DNA from: Streptomyces sp. AJS327
GTDB lineage: Bacteria > Actinomycetota > Actinomycetes > Streptomycetales > Streptomycetaceae
Direction of reading: 5' to 3'
DNA: 64,000 nucleotides
NCBI RefSeq assembly: GCF_013450295.1
Contig: NZ_SKBR01000001.1
Span: 1,872,501-1,936,500, forward strand
Shown: one piece after another, positions 9,905 through 19,738 of the stretch
Position numbering within the stretch: the stretch's first letter is position 1
Layout: every line of letters starts with the position of its first letter
Notes under the pieces: model-generated
Seen by the model: only the letters and a program-made list of their open reading frames with translations
Databases searched by the model: none
Told to the model about the DNA's origin: nothing
Position numbers and translations under genes: made by a program

Positions 9905-10786
9905 TCATCGGTTCGGCGGTGTGAGGGAGCGGAGCGCGGCGCGGGCCTGGTCGGCGTCGATGAGCAGCGAGAACTCCTCGAACGCCACGGCCATGACGTC
10001 ATCCGGTGTGGGGGGACGGCCCTCGGGCTTGCGCCGGGCGGCGAGGTGGGCGGCGCCGAACGCCAGGGTCGCGGCCCGCTCGCCGTCGTCGGGGGAGTCG
10101 TCGTTGAGGGCGGCGAGTACCTGTCGCCAGAGGCTCACCCCGTGCGGGGGGCCGGGCTCGAACCTCGTGGTTCCCAGGGCGCGGGCGGTCAACTCCGGGT
10201 CTCCACAGAGCCGGCCGTGGGTGAGGGCGGAGTGCCCCGGGGCCGGGGCCGGTCTGCCCGTGCTCATCTCCACGACGGTGGCCGCGGCGGTGTCCGGGGC
10301 CTCCGCTGTGCCGAGCAGGACCGCCGGGTCGTCGTCAGCGCGGTCCGCCACCGGTGAGTGCCGGGGCCAGAGGGCGACCTGGTCGAGGAAGTCGGGACCG
10401 ACCGGGACTACCAGGGGACCGTCCGAGGGGCCAGGCCCGTCCCGGCCTACCTGGGGCGAGGCGAAGACGAGACGCGCGGCGCCCCCCACGGCGGTAGGCG
10501 GACGCTCCGCCGTGGGGGAGGACGGCTGGCGCGGGGGCCGCGCGGGAAGGACGATCGCGCCGACGCGCAGTATCCCGAAGCAGACGACGGGGAAGACCGG
10601 TCCCCCGGGCAGCCGTAGCCCCACCAGGTCACCGGCGCGCACGCCGTGCGCGAGCAGCCCACCCGCCACCCGGCCACTCAGCTCGTCGAGTTCGGCGTAC
10701 GTCAGTACCGTGCCGCCGGCCCGTACCGCGGGCCGCAGCGGGTACCGCTCGGCCGCTTCCACCAGGACAGTGGCCAGGTTGCTCAC
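9905..10786 (-). CDS. Truncated acyl-CoA synthetase / AMP-binding-like protein
   Basis: 293 aa against about 500 for the family. The first 90 or so residues match the start of acyl-CoA synthetases (ATVLVEAAERYPLRPAVRAG, LTYAELDELSGRVAGGLLAHGV, DLVGLRLPGGPVFPVVCFGI). The P-loop that should read TSGTTGxPK followed by LTH is reduced to VVEMSTGRPAPAPGHSALTHG, and the later adenylation motifs and the C-terminal cap are absent. Adenylate-forming activity is therefore not expected. ATG is at 10784-10786. It is divergent from the PucR-type regulator at 10989, with inverted repeats between them. Either a decaying gene or a protein repurposed as a binding domain; the rest (about 190-293) resembles nothing I recognise. 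Confidence 0.65.
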   Translation of the reverse strand: MSNLATVLVEAAERYPLRPAVRAGGTVLTYAELDELSGRVAGGLLAHGVRAGDLVGLRLPGGPVFPVVCFGILRVGAIVLPARPPRQPSSPTAERPPTAVGGAARLVFASPQVGRDGPGPSDGPLVVPVGPDFLDQVALWPRHSPVADRADDDPAVLLGTAEAPDTAAATVVEMSTGRPAPAPGHSALTHGRLCGDPELTARALGTTRFEPGPPHGVSLWRQVLAALNDDSPDDGERAATLAFGAAHLAARRKPEGRPPTPDDVMAVAFEEFSLLIDADQARAALRSLTPPNR

Positions 10787-10872
10787 GTCAGTCCACCTTC
10801 ACACAGCGCGGGATCGGTCTCGACGTGACGATCCTCGTCGCGTGGCCGGGCCGCGGGCCATGTCGGCAGCGA

Positions 10873-10921
10873 CAGGAACCTCTGTCCTGGCCGACAACGA
10901 CCTTGTGGGACACGGTCGTTG
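10873..10921. promoter_or_regulatory. Inverted repeats between AMP-binding gene and pucR-type gene
   Basis: Two dyads lie in the 200 bp divergent spacer: CAGGA (10873-10877) with TCCTG (10885-10889), and CAACGACC (10895-10902) with GGTCGTTG (10914-10921). Position and symmetry fit operators for the adjacent regulator; binding is inferred. Confidence 0.4.
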
Positions 10922-10975
10922 GGGCGGATTCCGGGGGCTTCGGCCAACGCGGTGGGATGGGGGCCGAAGCTGTTC

Positions 10976-10981
10976 TAGGGT
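10976..10981 (+). promoter_or_regulatory. Candidate -10 box for leaderless pucR-type gene
   Basis: TAGGGT ends 7 nt before the GTG start at 10989, and no Shine-Dalgarno is present. This is the usual arrangement of a leaderless mRNA in Streptomyces. Confidence 0.4.
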
Positions 10982-10988
10982 CGCTCCC

Positions 10989-12215
10989 GTGCATGCGACA
11001 GCTTCCCGGCTCGTGGTGGCCGAACTCGCCGGAAGGCTCCGGGACCGGATCGACGAGATCGCCGACGGCATGGTCGAACTGACCTACGGGAAGATCGAGT
11101 TCTACCGGACCATGGTCGTCACCCCCGCGGACCTGCACGCCTCGCTGTGCCGCAACGTCCTGGGCACGATCAACCACCTGGCCGACCCGGACTCGCCCGC
11201 GATCAGCCTCGACAGTCCCACCGAGACCGGCCGACTGCGCGCCCAGCAGGACGCCCCGTTGCCGGAGGTCCTGCGCTCCTACCGGCTGTGCTTCCGCTAC
11301 TTCTGGGAGCGGCTCCTCGACGAGGCACGGAAGGACGGCGGGGAGGCGCCCACCGCCCTCCTGGACGAGGCCTCGCACATCTGGGAACTCGCGGACGTCT
11401 ACTCCTCGGCGCTCACCGACTCCTACCGCCGGACCTGCGCGGAGCGGATGGTGGAGCTGGACCGGCGCCGCTCGGCCCTGGTCGGCGAGCTGATCGACGG
11501 ACCGTCCTCCGGCAGCGACACCGTCTGGGAACTCGCGCGGATGCTCGACTTCCCGTTCCGGGGATCCTTCCTCGTGGTGACGGCCGTGGGACTCACCTCC
11601 GACGAACCGCCCCTGCCCGGTCTGGACGCGCGGCTCCGCGCCCTGGACGTGGCCTCGGCGTGGCGCGCCCAGCGGGGGTCCGAGACGGGAGTGCTCTCCT
11701 GCCCCCAACGCCAGCCGGTGGACAGGGTCCTGGAGGCGGTACGCGCGGTCACGCGGAGCCGGGTGGGCGTGAGCCCCCTGTACGACCGGCTCGACCAGAC
11801 CGGCCGCGCGCTGCGGTACGCGCGGGTGGCCGCCGAGTCACTGCCCCCGGACGCCGCCGACGTACGTCAGCTCGACGACGCGCCGCTGACGGAACTGGTC
11901 ATGAACAACCTGGAGACCACCCAGCGGGCCGTGCACCGCATCCTCGGCGGGGTGCTCGCGCTGCCCGAGGAGGACCGCACCACGCTGCTCGCGACGGCCC
12001 GGGCCTGGCTGGAGGCCCACGGCTCGGCAGCCGAGGCGGGCCGCGCCCTGTACTGCCACCAGAACACGGTCCGCTACCGCATGCACCGCCTGGAGGAGTT
12101 CCTGCGGGGTTCCCTGGACAACCCGCGGATCGTCGCCGAACTCTCCATGGCCCTGGACGCCGTGGGCACCTTCCCGATGCTGCTCGAACGCCACCAGGCC
12201 CCGCACGACGCGTGA
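10989..12215 (+). CDS. PucR/CdaR-type transcriptional regulator
   Basis: About 408 aa. The C-terminus holds the PucR helix-turn-helix: LLATARAWLEAHGSAAEAGR, then ALYCHQNTVRYRMHRLEEFL, ending in an LSMALDAV helix. The centre (about 150-280) is the degenerate GGDEF-like linker of CdaR proteins, and the N-terminal 130 residues (AELAGRLRDRIDEIADGMVE, YRLCFRYFWERLLDEARKDG) are an all-helical sensor half. Such proteins activate catabolic genes for purines, sugars or aromatic compounds. GTG 10989 is chosen because homology begins there; the longer open frame to its left is low-complexity. It lies divergent from the truncated AMP-binding gene and convergent with the dehydrogenase, either of which could be a target. 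Confidence 0.85.
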   Translation: MHATASRLVVAELAGRLRDRIDEIADGMVELTYGKIEFYRTMVVTPADLHASLCRNVLGTINHLADPDSPAISLDSPTETGRLRAQQDAPLPEVLRSYRLCFRYFWERLLDEARKDGGEAPTALLDEASHIWELADVYSSALTDSYRRTCAERMVELDRRRSALVGELIDGPSSGSDTVWELARMLDFPFRGSFLVVTAVGLTSDEPPLPGLDARLRALDVASAWRAQRGSETGVLSCPQRQPVDRVLEAVRAVTRSRVGVSPLYDRLDQTGRALRYARVAAESLPPDAADVRQLDDAPLTELVMNNLETTQRAVHRILGGVLALPEEDRTTLLATARAWLEAHGSAAEAGRALYCHQNTVRYRMHRLEEFLRGSLDNPRIVAELSMALDAVGTFPMLLERHQAPHDA

Positions 12216-12257
12216 GTCCCGGTCCGCCCCGTCCCAGGCCGCCGGGCGGGCGCCGCC

Positions 12258-12298
12258 GTGGCGCTGTTCCGGGCGAACTCGCCCTGGAACGGCGCCAC
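12258..12298. terminator. Bidirectional terminator between convergent genes
   Basis: GTGGCGC (12258-12264) pairs with GCGCCAC (12292-12298); the inner GTTCC/GGAAC and GGGC/GCCC pairs continue the stem with one bulged T. It lies between the ends of the regulator (12215) and the dehydrogenase (12336). Confidence 0.7.
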
Positions 12299-12335
12299 GT
12301 GGCGGCGTGGCCGGAGTCAGCCGCGGGAGTGGAAG

Positions 12336-13196
12336 TCAGCCGTACGAGTAGAAGCCGGCGCCCGCCTTGCGGCCCAGCCGGCCGGCGTCGACCATGCGCT
12401 GGAGCAGCGCCGGAGCGGCGTACAGCGGCTCCTTGAACTCGTCGTACATCGAGTCGGCGATCGAGGCGACGGTGTCCAGGCCGATCAGGTCCGCCAGCCG
12501 GAGCGGGCCCATCGGGTGGGCGCAGCCCATCTCCATGCCGTTGTCGATGTCCTCGCGGTTCGCCATGCCCGACTCGAACATCCGCACCGCGGAGAGCAGA
12601 TACGGGATGAGCAGCGCGTTCACGACGAAGCCCGAGCGGTCCTGGGCGCGGATGGTGTGCTTGCCCAGCGTCCCGCTGACGGCGGCCTCGGCGCGCCGCA
12701 CGGTGTCCTCGGAGGTGGTCAGCGCGGGGATCAGCTCGACGAGCCGCTGGACGGGGGCCGGGTTGAAGAAGTGGATGCCCATCACCCGGTCCGGTCGGGA
12801 GGTGGCGACGGCCAGCTTCACCAGCGGGATGGAGGAGGTGTTGGAGGCGAGGATCGCGTCGGGCCGGGTCACGACCTGGTCCAGCACCTGGAAGATCTCC
12901 GTCTTGACCTGCTCGCTCTCGATCACCGCCTCGATGACGAGGTCCCGGTCGGCCAGGTCGCCCAGGTCGGTGGTGAAGGCGAGCCGCTCCAGGGTGGCGT
13001 CCCGCTCCGACTCGGTGATCTTGCCCCGTTCGGCGGCCTTGCCCAGGGAGTTCACCAGGCGGGTGCGGCCCAGCTCCAGGGCCTCGCCGCTGGTCTCCGC
13101 GACCAGGACGTCCAGTCCGGCGCGGGCGCACACCTCGGCGATCCCCGCGCCCATCTGGCCGCAGCCCACCACTCCGACGCGTTCGATGTCGGTCAC
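12336..13196 (-). CDS. 3-hydroxybutyryl-CoA dehydrogenase
   Basis: 286 aa NAD(P)-dependent dehydrogenase interconverting 3-hydroxybutyryl-CoA and acetoacetyl-CoA. The N-terminal Rossmann fold has VGVVGCGQMGAGIAEVCARA; the catalytic region has ASNTSSIPL and the H-bearing VMGIHFFNPAPVQRLVELIP; the C-terminal dimer domain has RSGFVVNALLIPYLLSAVRM and AHPMGPLRLADLIGLD. Length and motifs are complete for the FadB2/Hbd family. ATG at 13194-13196 follows GAAAGG. It stands alone rather than in a fatty-acid operon. Its 3' end has a diverged duplicate at 9734-9880. Confidence 0.93.
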   Translation of the reverse strand: MTDIERVGVVGCGQMGAGIAEVCARAGLDVLVAETSGEALELGRTRLVNSLGKAAERGKITESERDATLERLAFTTDLGDLADRDLVIEAVIESEQVKTEIFQVLDQVVTRPDAILASNTSSIPLVKLAVATSRPDRVMGIHFFNPAPVQRLVELIPALTTSEDTVRRAEAAVSGTLGKHTIRAQDRSGFVVNALLIPYLLSAVRMFESGMANREDIDNGMEMGCAHPMGPLRLADLIGLDTVASIADSMYDEFKEPLYAAPALLQRMVDAGRLGRKAGAGFYSYG

Positions 13197-13610
13197 ATCG
13201 TGCCTTTCGCTGTTCCGTGGGGTCCGGCGGACGGCGCCGGGCCGGTGGCCCTCGTCGAGGGGTGGGCCGGATACCGAGCCGCTTCGCCGCCCGACGTTAC
13301 CCGCGGGCCGCGCGTTCCCGTCGGGCGGGTCGGCCGGGCCCGCCGCGGAGCGGACGCGGGCCGCGGATTCGCCGGTGTATCGGCGTTCTCAGCCACCCGT
13401 GCCGGACCGTGCTCTCCCCGCACGCCCGCCTTCCGCCGGCGTGCGGCGCTCCGCCCCGCCCGCCGTCCGGGGAGGTCCGCCGGGGCGTCTCGTGCCGTGA
13501 CCGCGGGCCGCCGTGCCCGTGGGGGAGTATCGGGCCGCGAGGTGGGCACGGAACACCGGACACTGTCGAACATGACGCGGACACGCAGAACGGCGCGGCG
13601 AGGAGCGGGG
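13197..13610. other. Divergent intergenic region, no gene seen
   Basis: About 410 bp separate the divergent dehydrogenase and glycoside hydrolase genes. A 9 bp hairpin CCGCACGCC/GGCGTGCGG lies at 13418-13446. No frame shows protein-like composition and no clear -35/-10 pair stands out. Confidence 0.5.
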
Positions 13611-14873
13611 ATGCGAGAACTGACGAGGCGGGGCTTCACCACGGTGGCGGCCGGGACGGTCGGCGCGCTGGCCGCCGGGGACACCGCGCTGGCGGCCAGC
13701 GCGGGCGGCGGTGAGCGGGAGCGGACCGCGCCCGCCACGGAGAGCGGGGTCTGGCGCCGGTCGCCCGACGAGCTGAGGGGCATGTGGATCGCCACCGTCG
13801 CCAACCGGGACTGGCCGAGCGAGCCGGGACTGAGCGCGGAACGGCAGCGGGCGGAGCTGCGCGGTCTGCTGGACTCGGCGGAGCGGTCGCGGCTCAACAC
13901 CGTCTACTTCCAGGCCCGTCCGACGGCGGACGCGCTGTGGCCCTCGCCTCATGAGCCGTGGTCGGCCTGCCTGACGGGCGAGCAGGGGCGCGACCCCGGC
14001 TGGGACCCGCTGGGGTACGTGGTCCGCGAGGCGCACCGGCGGGGGCTTCAGGTGGAGGCCTGGTTCAACCCGTACCGGGTGGCGCAGCACGACGACCCGG
14101 GGAAGCTGCACCCCGACCACCCCGTGCGGCGGAACCCGGACTGGGCCGTGGCGTACGGCGGTTCGCTCTACTACGACCCGGGGCTGCCCGAGGTCCGGCG
14201 CTTCGTGCAGGACGCGATGCTCGACGCGCTGGTCCGGTACGACATCGACGGCGTCCACTGGGACGACTACTTCTACCCGTACCCGGCGCTGGGCGAGATC
14301 TTCGACGACGACGCCACCTACCGGCGGTACGGCGGCGGCTTCAAGGACCTGGCCACCTGGCGGCGGCACAACATCGACAGCCTGGTGCGGGAGACGGCGG
14401 CCCGGGTCCGCGCGGTGAAACCCTGGGTCCGGTTCGGCGTGAGCCCCTTCGGGGTGTGGCGGAACCAGGCCGCCGACCCCCGCGGCTCGCGCACCCGCGC
14501 CGGGGTGCAGACCTACGACGACCTCTACGCCGACACCCGGAGCTGGGTGCGGAACGGCTGGATCGACTACGTCCTCCCGCAGCTGTACTGGCACATCGGA
14601 TTCGCCGACGCGGACTACGCGGTGCTCGCCGACTGGTGGGCCGAGGCGGTACGCCCGACCCGCGCCCGGCTTTTCCTGGGAGAGGCGCTGTACAAGGCGA
14701 TCGACCCGGCGCAACCCGAGCCCTGGCAGGACCCGGCGGAACTGTCGCGCCACCTCCGGCACGCGCGGCGCCTGCCGGAGGTGCGAGGGCACGCCTTCTT
14801 CTCCGCGAAGGAGGTGGCGTCCGACCCCACGGGCGCGATGGCGCGCGTCATCCGCGACCACTACACGCGCTGA
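13611..14873 (+). CDS. Exported GHL10-type glycoside hydrolase-like protein
   Basis: 420 aa. The N-terminus (RELTRRGFTTVAAGTVGALA) is a twin-arginine signal, so it is exported folded. The mature part starts with ELRGMWIATVANRDWPSEPG and has LNTVYFQARPTADALWPS, VEAWFNPYRVA, YDIDGVHWDDYFYPYP, VRFGVSPFGVWRN and WIDYVLPQLYWHIGF, the pattern of the YngK/FenI glycosyl-hydrolase-like family 10 (TIM barrel). Substrate is unproven; related proteins act on cell-wall or amino-sugar glycans. ATG 13611 has AGGAG 5 nt upstream; an in-frame ATG at 13572 would add 13 residues before the Tat signal and is less likely. Confidence 0.88.
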   Translation: MRELTRRGFTTVAAGTVGALAAGDTALAASAGGGERERTAPATESGVWRRSPDELRGMWIATVANRDWPSEPGLSAERQRAELRGLLDSAERSRLNTVYFQARPTADALWPSPHEPWSACLTGEQGRDPGWDPLGYVVREAHRRGLQVEAWFNPYRVAQHDDPGKLHPDHPVRRNPDWAVAYGGSLYYDPGLPEVRRFVQDAMLDALVRYDIDGVHWDDYFYPYPALGEIFDDDATYRRYGGGFKDLATWRRHNIDSLVRETAARVRAVKPWVRFGVSPFGVWRNQAADPRGSRTRAGVQTYDDLYADTRSWVRNGWIDYVLPQLYWHIGFADADYAVLADWWAEAVRPTRARLFLGEALYKAIDPAQPEPWQDPAELSRHLRHARRLPEVRGHAFFSAKEVASDPTGAMARVIRDHYTR

Positions 14874-14928
14874 CCCGCCGCCCCGCCCGCCGTCCGGCCC
14901 CGCCGCCGGCGGCTGGCGGGGCCGCCGG

Positions 14929-15129
14929 TCACCGGCGGGGGCGCCGCTTCCCGCCCCGCACGTAGGAGTCGGGGCCGGGGGACGTCACGGCCTCGTGGCC
15001 GTCCTGATAGCGGACCCGGTACGGCGGCTCACCCTGGGCGCCGAGCACCTCGACGATCTCCGCGGAACTGTCTTCCTGGCCGACGACCCGGCCGTGTGTC
15101 ACCAGCCGGTCGCCCCTCTTCGCTCGCAT
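14929..15129 (-). CDS. DUF1918 family small protein
   Basis: 66 aa, MRAKRGDRLVTHGRVVGQED, then AEIVEVLGAQGEPPYRVRYQ and DGHEAVTSPGPDSYV. This is the DUF1918 pattern, a small beta-barrel (SH3-like) protein common in actinobacteria with no assigned biochemical role. The start at 15127-15129 is supported by GGAGG 7 nt upstream; the longer frame to 15333 lacks one. It ends 55 nt from the convergent glycoside hydrolase. Confidence 0.85.
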   Translation of the reverse strand: MRAKRGDRLVTHGRVVGQEDSSAEIVEVLGAQGEPPYRVRYQDGHEAVTSPGPDSYVRGGKRRPRR

Positions 15130-15331
15130 CAGGAGTCTCCTCCCGTCAGCACTTCGCGGCTCCGTTCCGCGTCCGAGTCTACGGCGACACCCCGCCGGGC
15201 GTCCTCCGCGCGGCGGTCGGCCGAGCCCTCCCGCCCGGCTTCCCGGCCCGGGAGAACCCCGTACGACCTGGTGTTTCGCCGGGTTCCCCGGATCGGTTCC
15301 GGGAGGCGGGCCGCTGTGCCAGGCTCGGGCC

Positions 15332-15841
15332 ATGACCCCGCTGATCCCAGACCCGGCCGACGGCGTCAGCGACCCCGGTGGGGCGCTCGCGCCGGACCTC
15401 GAATGCTCGACCGACCCCGCGCGGCTGGACGTGGACCGGGTGCACCACTGGCTGTCGACCGACGCCTACTGGGCGCTCGGCCGCTCCCGGGAGGCCCAGC
15501 TGCGCGCCATCGAGCACTCGCTCAACATCGGGGTGTACACGCGGGCTTCGGGACGGCAGGTGGCGTACGCGCGGGTGGTGACCGACCGGTCCACCTTCGC
15601 CTGGCTCTGCGACGTCTACGTGGACCGCCCGGCCCGGGGCCGGGGGGTGGGCACGGCGCTGGTCGGCGTGGTCCAGGAGCTGCTGGAGCCGTGGGGCGTC
15701 CGCCGCCTGACGCTGGCGACCAACGACGCGCACGAGGTGTACGCGCGACGCGGGTTCCGCCTGCTGCCCGACCCGGAGCGGTGGATGGAGCACCGTCCGG
15801 AGTGGGCCTCACCCGCGCCGGACGCCCGGGGCCGCGACTGA
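15332..15841 (+). CDS. GNAT-family N-acetyltransferase
   Basis: 169 aa. After a 30-residue variable start it follows the GNAT fold: VHHWLSTDAYWALGRSREAQ, YARVVTDRSTFAWLCDVYV, the acetyl-CoA loop DRPARGRGVGTALVGVV (Q/RxxGxG/A type) and LATNDAHEVYARRGFRLLP. This subfamily (beginning with a Y/HxWL motif) is usually annotated as a generic acetyltransferase; substrate unknown. ATG 15332 has no Shine-Dalgarno; CAGGCT lies 6 nt upstream, possibly a -10 of a leaderless transcript. Confidence 0.85.
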   Translation: MTPLIPDPADGVSDPGGALAPDLECSTDPARLDVDRVHHWLSTDAYWALGRSREAQLRAIEHSLNIGVYTRASGRQVAYARVVTDRSTFAWLCDVYVDRPARGRGVGTALVGVVQELLEPWGVRRLTLATNDAHEVYARRGFRLLPDPERWMEHRPEWASPAPDARGRD

Positions 15842-15906
15842 GCCGCGCGCGGTGGCGGAGTGCCCCGGCTCGTTCCGGGGTATCGAACAGGAGAGCCCTT
15901 CGGCCC

Positions 15907-15912
15907 TACCAT
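15907..15912 (+). promoter_or_regulatory. Candidate -10 box for leaderless phosphatase-like gene
   Basis: TACCAT ends 6 nt before the ATG at 15919 and no ribosome-binding site is present. Confidence 0.4.
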
Positions 15913-15918
15913 CGGCCA

Positions 15919-16482
15919 ATGCATCTACGCCTCACGCTGGTCGCGGCGGCCCGGAGCTCCTCGCTGCTCGACGTGCGGTTCGATGACGACCGGTCGCTGG
16001 ACATGGCGGGATGGCAGGAGGCGGGCAGGGTCCAGGCCGCCTACGCCGGTCTCGCCGCCGCCGAGCTGCGCTACTGCTCCCCGTCCGTCCGCTGTCGGGA
16101 GACGGCCGAGGCGCTCGGGCTGGCCCCGCTGCCCCAACCCGCCCTGCGCGACTGCGATATGGGACGGTGGCGCGGCCGGACGCTGGCGGAGGTGACGGCG
16201 CGGGAGCCACGCGGGGTGGACGCCTGGCTGGCCGACCCCCGCGCGGCGCCGCACGGCGGAGAGTCGCTGCTCGACTTCATCCGGCGGGTCGGCGGCTGGC
16301 TGGAGACCCGGCCGGAGCCGGAGTGGGTGGTGGCGGTCGCCGAGCCCGGGGTCGTCCGGGCGGCGCTGTGTTACGCGCTGAAGGCGCCGCCCCAGTCGTA
16401 CTGGCACATCGACGCGCAGCCGCTCAGCGTGGTCACGCTGCTCGGCCGGGCCGGGGAGTGGAGCCTCACGCTGGAGGGCTGA
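15919..16482 (+). CDS. Histidine-phosphatase-family protein lacking both catalytic histidines
   Basis: 187 aa of the phosphoglycerate-mutase-like histidine phosphatase fold: RYCSPSVRCRETAEALGLAP, LRDCDMGRWRGRTLAEVTAR, APHGGESLLDF and a final VVRAALCYALKAPPQSYWHI. Active members have a His in the first strand (RHG, or SHA in this branch) and another before the VxRA helix. Here the first strand reads LRLTLVAAARSSS and the second position VAVAEPGVVRAAL, so both histidines are missing (Ala and Glu). It is likely a pseudo-enzyme, perhaps a binding or regulatory protein. It stands alone on the plus strand 77 nt after the GNAT gene. Confidence 0.8.
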   Translation: MHLRLTLVAAARSSSLLDVRFDDDRSLDMAGWQEAGRVQAAYAGLAAAELRYCSPSVRCRETAEALGLAPLPQPALRDCDMGRWRGRTLAEVTAREPRGVDAWLADPRAAPHGGESLLDFIRRVGGWLETRPEPEWVVAVAEPGVVRAALCYALKAPPQSYWHIDAQPLSVVTLLGRAGEWSLTLEG

Positions 16483-16541
16483 ACGGCCTCCGCCCGCCCA
16501 CCGGTTGACCGTCGCCGGAGAGGGTCCCACCGGGTGGGTCA

Positions 16542-16580
16542 CCCCGGGGTGCCGCGCCCGGCCCGGGGTGCCGCGCCCGG
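16542..16580 (+). repeat. Short tandem direct repeat
   Basis: The phrase CCCGGGGTGCCGCGCCCGG occurs twice back to back in the 200 bp before the next gene. It is probably slippage in very GC-rich sequence. Confidence 0.5.
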
Positions 16581-16682
16581 CTCCGCCCGGGGCGCCGTGC
16601 CGCCGGGCCCACGCGCTCGCCGGTCTGGCGGCCCGGACGGGCGGCCACGTCCCGGGGTGCGCGGCGCCCCTAGCATCGGGGG

Positions 16683-17309
16683 ATGGCGCGGAGTGCGAGG
16701 AAGGCCCGGCGGCTGGTGGTCGAGGGGGAGACGTTCCTCTGGTCCGTCGGCCACCGCCACCGCGATCTGGGGAACGGCCGCTACGAGGACTGCCGCGAGT
16801 GTCTGGACATTCGGCGGTCCGGCGTGCGAGGGCTGCTGCGCGTCGTCTTCCGCGAGGGCCCCGGCCGGCTCGTCCCCGACGGGTACATGCCGTCCGGTGC
16901 CGTGGGGACCGGCGTGGACAGGACGCTGAACCTGCACGAGCCGGGCACCGTTCACGCCCTGCTCCGCGCGGCCGTGGCACGGGGGTGGCGACCCGACGGC
17001 CCCGGTCCGGTGGAGGTCGACGGCTGGGCGCTGTTCGACCCGGTGGAGCTGCGGCGCCGGGTTCCGGGAGCGGCGTCCCGGGCGTGGTCGCCACGGGAGG
17101 TGGCCGAGGAGGAAGCGGCGCTCGCCGCCACCGCCCCGCTCCCCGCCCGGCGACACCGCCACCTGCTGCTCGCGGCCTGGGCCCACCACGACCGTGGGCG
17201 CGCGGACGAGGCCCGCGCGCGGGTCGCGGCGGTCCTGCGCGACGACCCGGCGCCGGAGCAGGCCGCCGACGCCCGCCGGGTCCTGGCGGCGCTCGACGCC
17301 ATGGGATGA
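16683..17309 (+). CDS. Hypothetical protein, actinomycete type
   Basis: 208 aa, not recognised. The first 85 residues read like a compact beta domain (LVVEGETFLWSVGHRHRDLG, LLRVVFREGPGRLVPDGYMP, TLNLHEPGTVHALLRAAVAR), then WRPDGPGPVEVDGWALFD. The C-terminus is helical, with PARRHRHLLLAAWAHHDRGR and ARVAAVLRDDPAPEQAADAR suggesting one TPR-like helical hairpin. No signal or membrane segment. ATG 16683 has TAGCAT 6 nt upstream (16671-16676) and no Shine-Dalgarno, so it may be leaderless. It has no operon partner. Codon usage is normal, so it is probably real. Confidence 0.75.
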   Translation: MARSARKARRLVVEGETFLWSVGHRHRDLGNGRYEDCRECLDIRRSGVRGLLRVVFREGPGRLVPDGYMPSGAVGTGVDRTLNLHEPGTVHALLRAAVARGWRPDGPGPVEVDGWALFDPVELRRRVPGAASRAWSPREVAEEEAALAATAPLPARRHRHLLLAAWAHHDRGRADEARARVAAVLRDDPAPEQAADARRVLAALDAMG

Positions 17310-17319
17310 CCACCCCTGA

Positions 17320-18492
<1,173 letters not shown>

Positions 18493-18571
18493 GCGGTGCG
18501 ATGAGCGACACCAGCTCCCGGCGGTGCCGGGATTCGGGCCGGGCGACCGGCGGGGCCACACAGGAGGCGCA

Positions 18572-19738
18572 GTGAGCACCACAGCGGCCAGGGGATTCAC
18601 CGCGGCGGGGGTAGCCGCCGGGATCAAGTCCCCCGGAGCGGAGCAGGGCGGCGGACTCGACCTCGCCCTCGTCGTCAACACCGGGCCCCGGCGCAGCGCC
18701 GCGGGCGTCTTCACCGCCAACCGGGTCAAGGCCGCGCCGGTCGTCTGGTCCGAGCAGGTCCTCCAGGGCGGCACGGTCTCCGCCGTCCTGCTCAACTCCG
18801 GTGGCGCCAACGCCTGTACGGGACCGCCCGGCTTCCAGGACACGCACGCCAGCGCGGAGGAGACGGCCTCGGTCCTCGGGGTGGACGCCGCCGAGGTCGC
18901 GGTCGCCTCCACCGGGCTGATCGGCCTCCGGCTGCCGATGGACCGGCTGCTGCCCGGCATCGGCAAGGCCGCGGCGGCGCTCTCCCCGCACGGCGGGGAG
19001 CGGGCGGCCATCGCCATCAAGACCACCGACACCGTCCACAAGACCGCCGTGGCGGAGGGCGCGGGGTGGACCGTCGGCGGGATGGCCAAGGGCGCGGGCA
19101 TGCTCGCGCCCGGCCTGGCCACCATGCTCGTGGTGCTCACCACCGACGCCGACCTGGACAGCCCCGCCCTGGACCGGGCGCTGCGCGGCGCGACCCGTAC
19201 GACCTTCGACCGGATCGACTCGGACGGCTGCATGTCCACCAACGACACGGTGCTGCTGCTCGCCTCCGGCGCCTCCGGTGTCACCCCCGGGGAGGAGGAG
19301 TTCCTGGAGGCCGTGCGGACGGTCTGCGACGACCTCGCCCAGCAGCTGATCCGGGACGCCGAGGGCGCCTCCAAGGACATCCGGATCGAGGTGGTGGGCG
19401 CCGCCAGCGAGGACGAGGCGGTCGAGGTCGGACGCTCCATCGCCCGCAACAACCTGCTCAAGTGTGCCGTGCACGGGGAGGATCCGAACTGGGGGCGGGT
19501 GCTGTCCGCGATCGGCACCACCTCGGCGCGGTTCGAGCCCGACCGGCTGAACGTCGCGATCAACGGCGTCTGGGTCTGCGAGAACGGCTCCGTGGGCGCG
19601 GACCGGGACCTGGTCGACATGCGCTACCGGGAGGTGCGGATCACCGCGGACCTCGCGGCGGGCGCCGAGTCGGCGATCGTGTGGACCAACGACCTCACCG
19701 CCGATTACGTCCACGAGAACAGCGCGTACAGCTCATGA
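18572..19738 (+). CDS. argJ: Bifunctional ornithine acetyltransferase / N-acetylglutamate synthase
   Basis: Transfers acetyl from N-acetylornithine to glutamate, closing the acetyl cycle. 388 aa precursor that cleaves itself at the conserved [16 protein letters not shown] motif; the nucleophile Thr184 begins the beta chain. Other family motifs are [64 protein letters not shown] and [15 protein letters not shown] at the end. GTG 18572 has GGAGG 4 nt upstream; frame to the left is not homologous. Its stop overlaps the argB start by 4 nt (ATGA), so translation is coupled. Confidence 0.97.
   Translation: MSTTAARGFTAAGVAAGIKSPGAEQGGGLDLALVVNTGPRRSAAGVFTANRVKAAPVVWSEQVLQGGTVSAVLLNSGGANACTGPPGFQDTHASAEETASVLGVDAAEVAVASTGLIGLRLPMDRLLPGIGKAAAALSPHGGERAAIAIKTTDTVHKTAVAEGAGWTVGGMAKGAGMLAPGLATMLVVLTTDADLDSPALDRALRGATRTTFDRIDSDGCMSTNDTVLLLASGASGVTPGEEEFLEAVRTVCDDLAQQLIRDAEGASKDIRIEVVGAASEDEAVEVGRSIARNNLLKCAVHGEDPNWGRVLSAIGTTSARFEPDRLNVAINGVWVCENGSVGADRDLVDMRYREVRITADLAAGAESAIVWTNDLTADYVHENSAYSS

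Noticed and set aside
9723..10988. Upstream extension of the PucR-type regulator frame
   Set aside because: Antisense to the AMP-binding gene and low-complexity; the family begins near GTG 10989.
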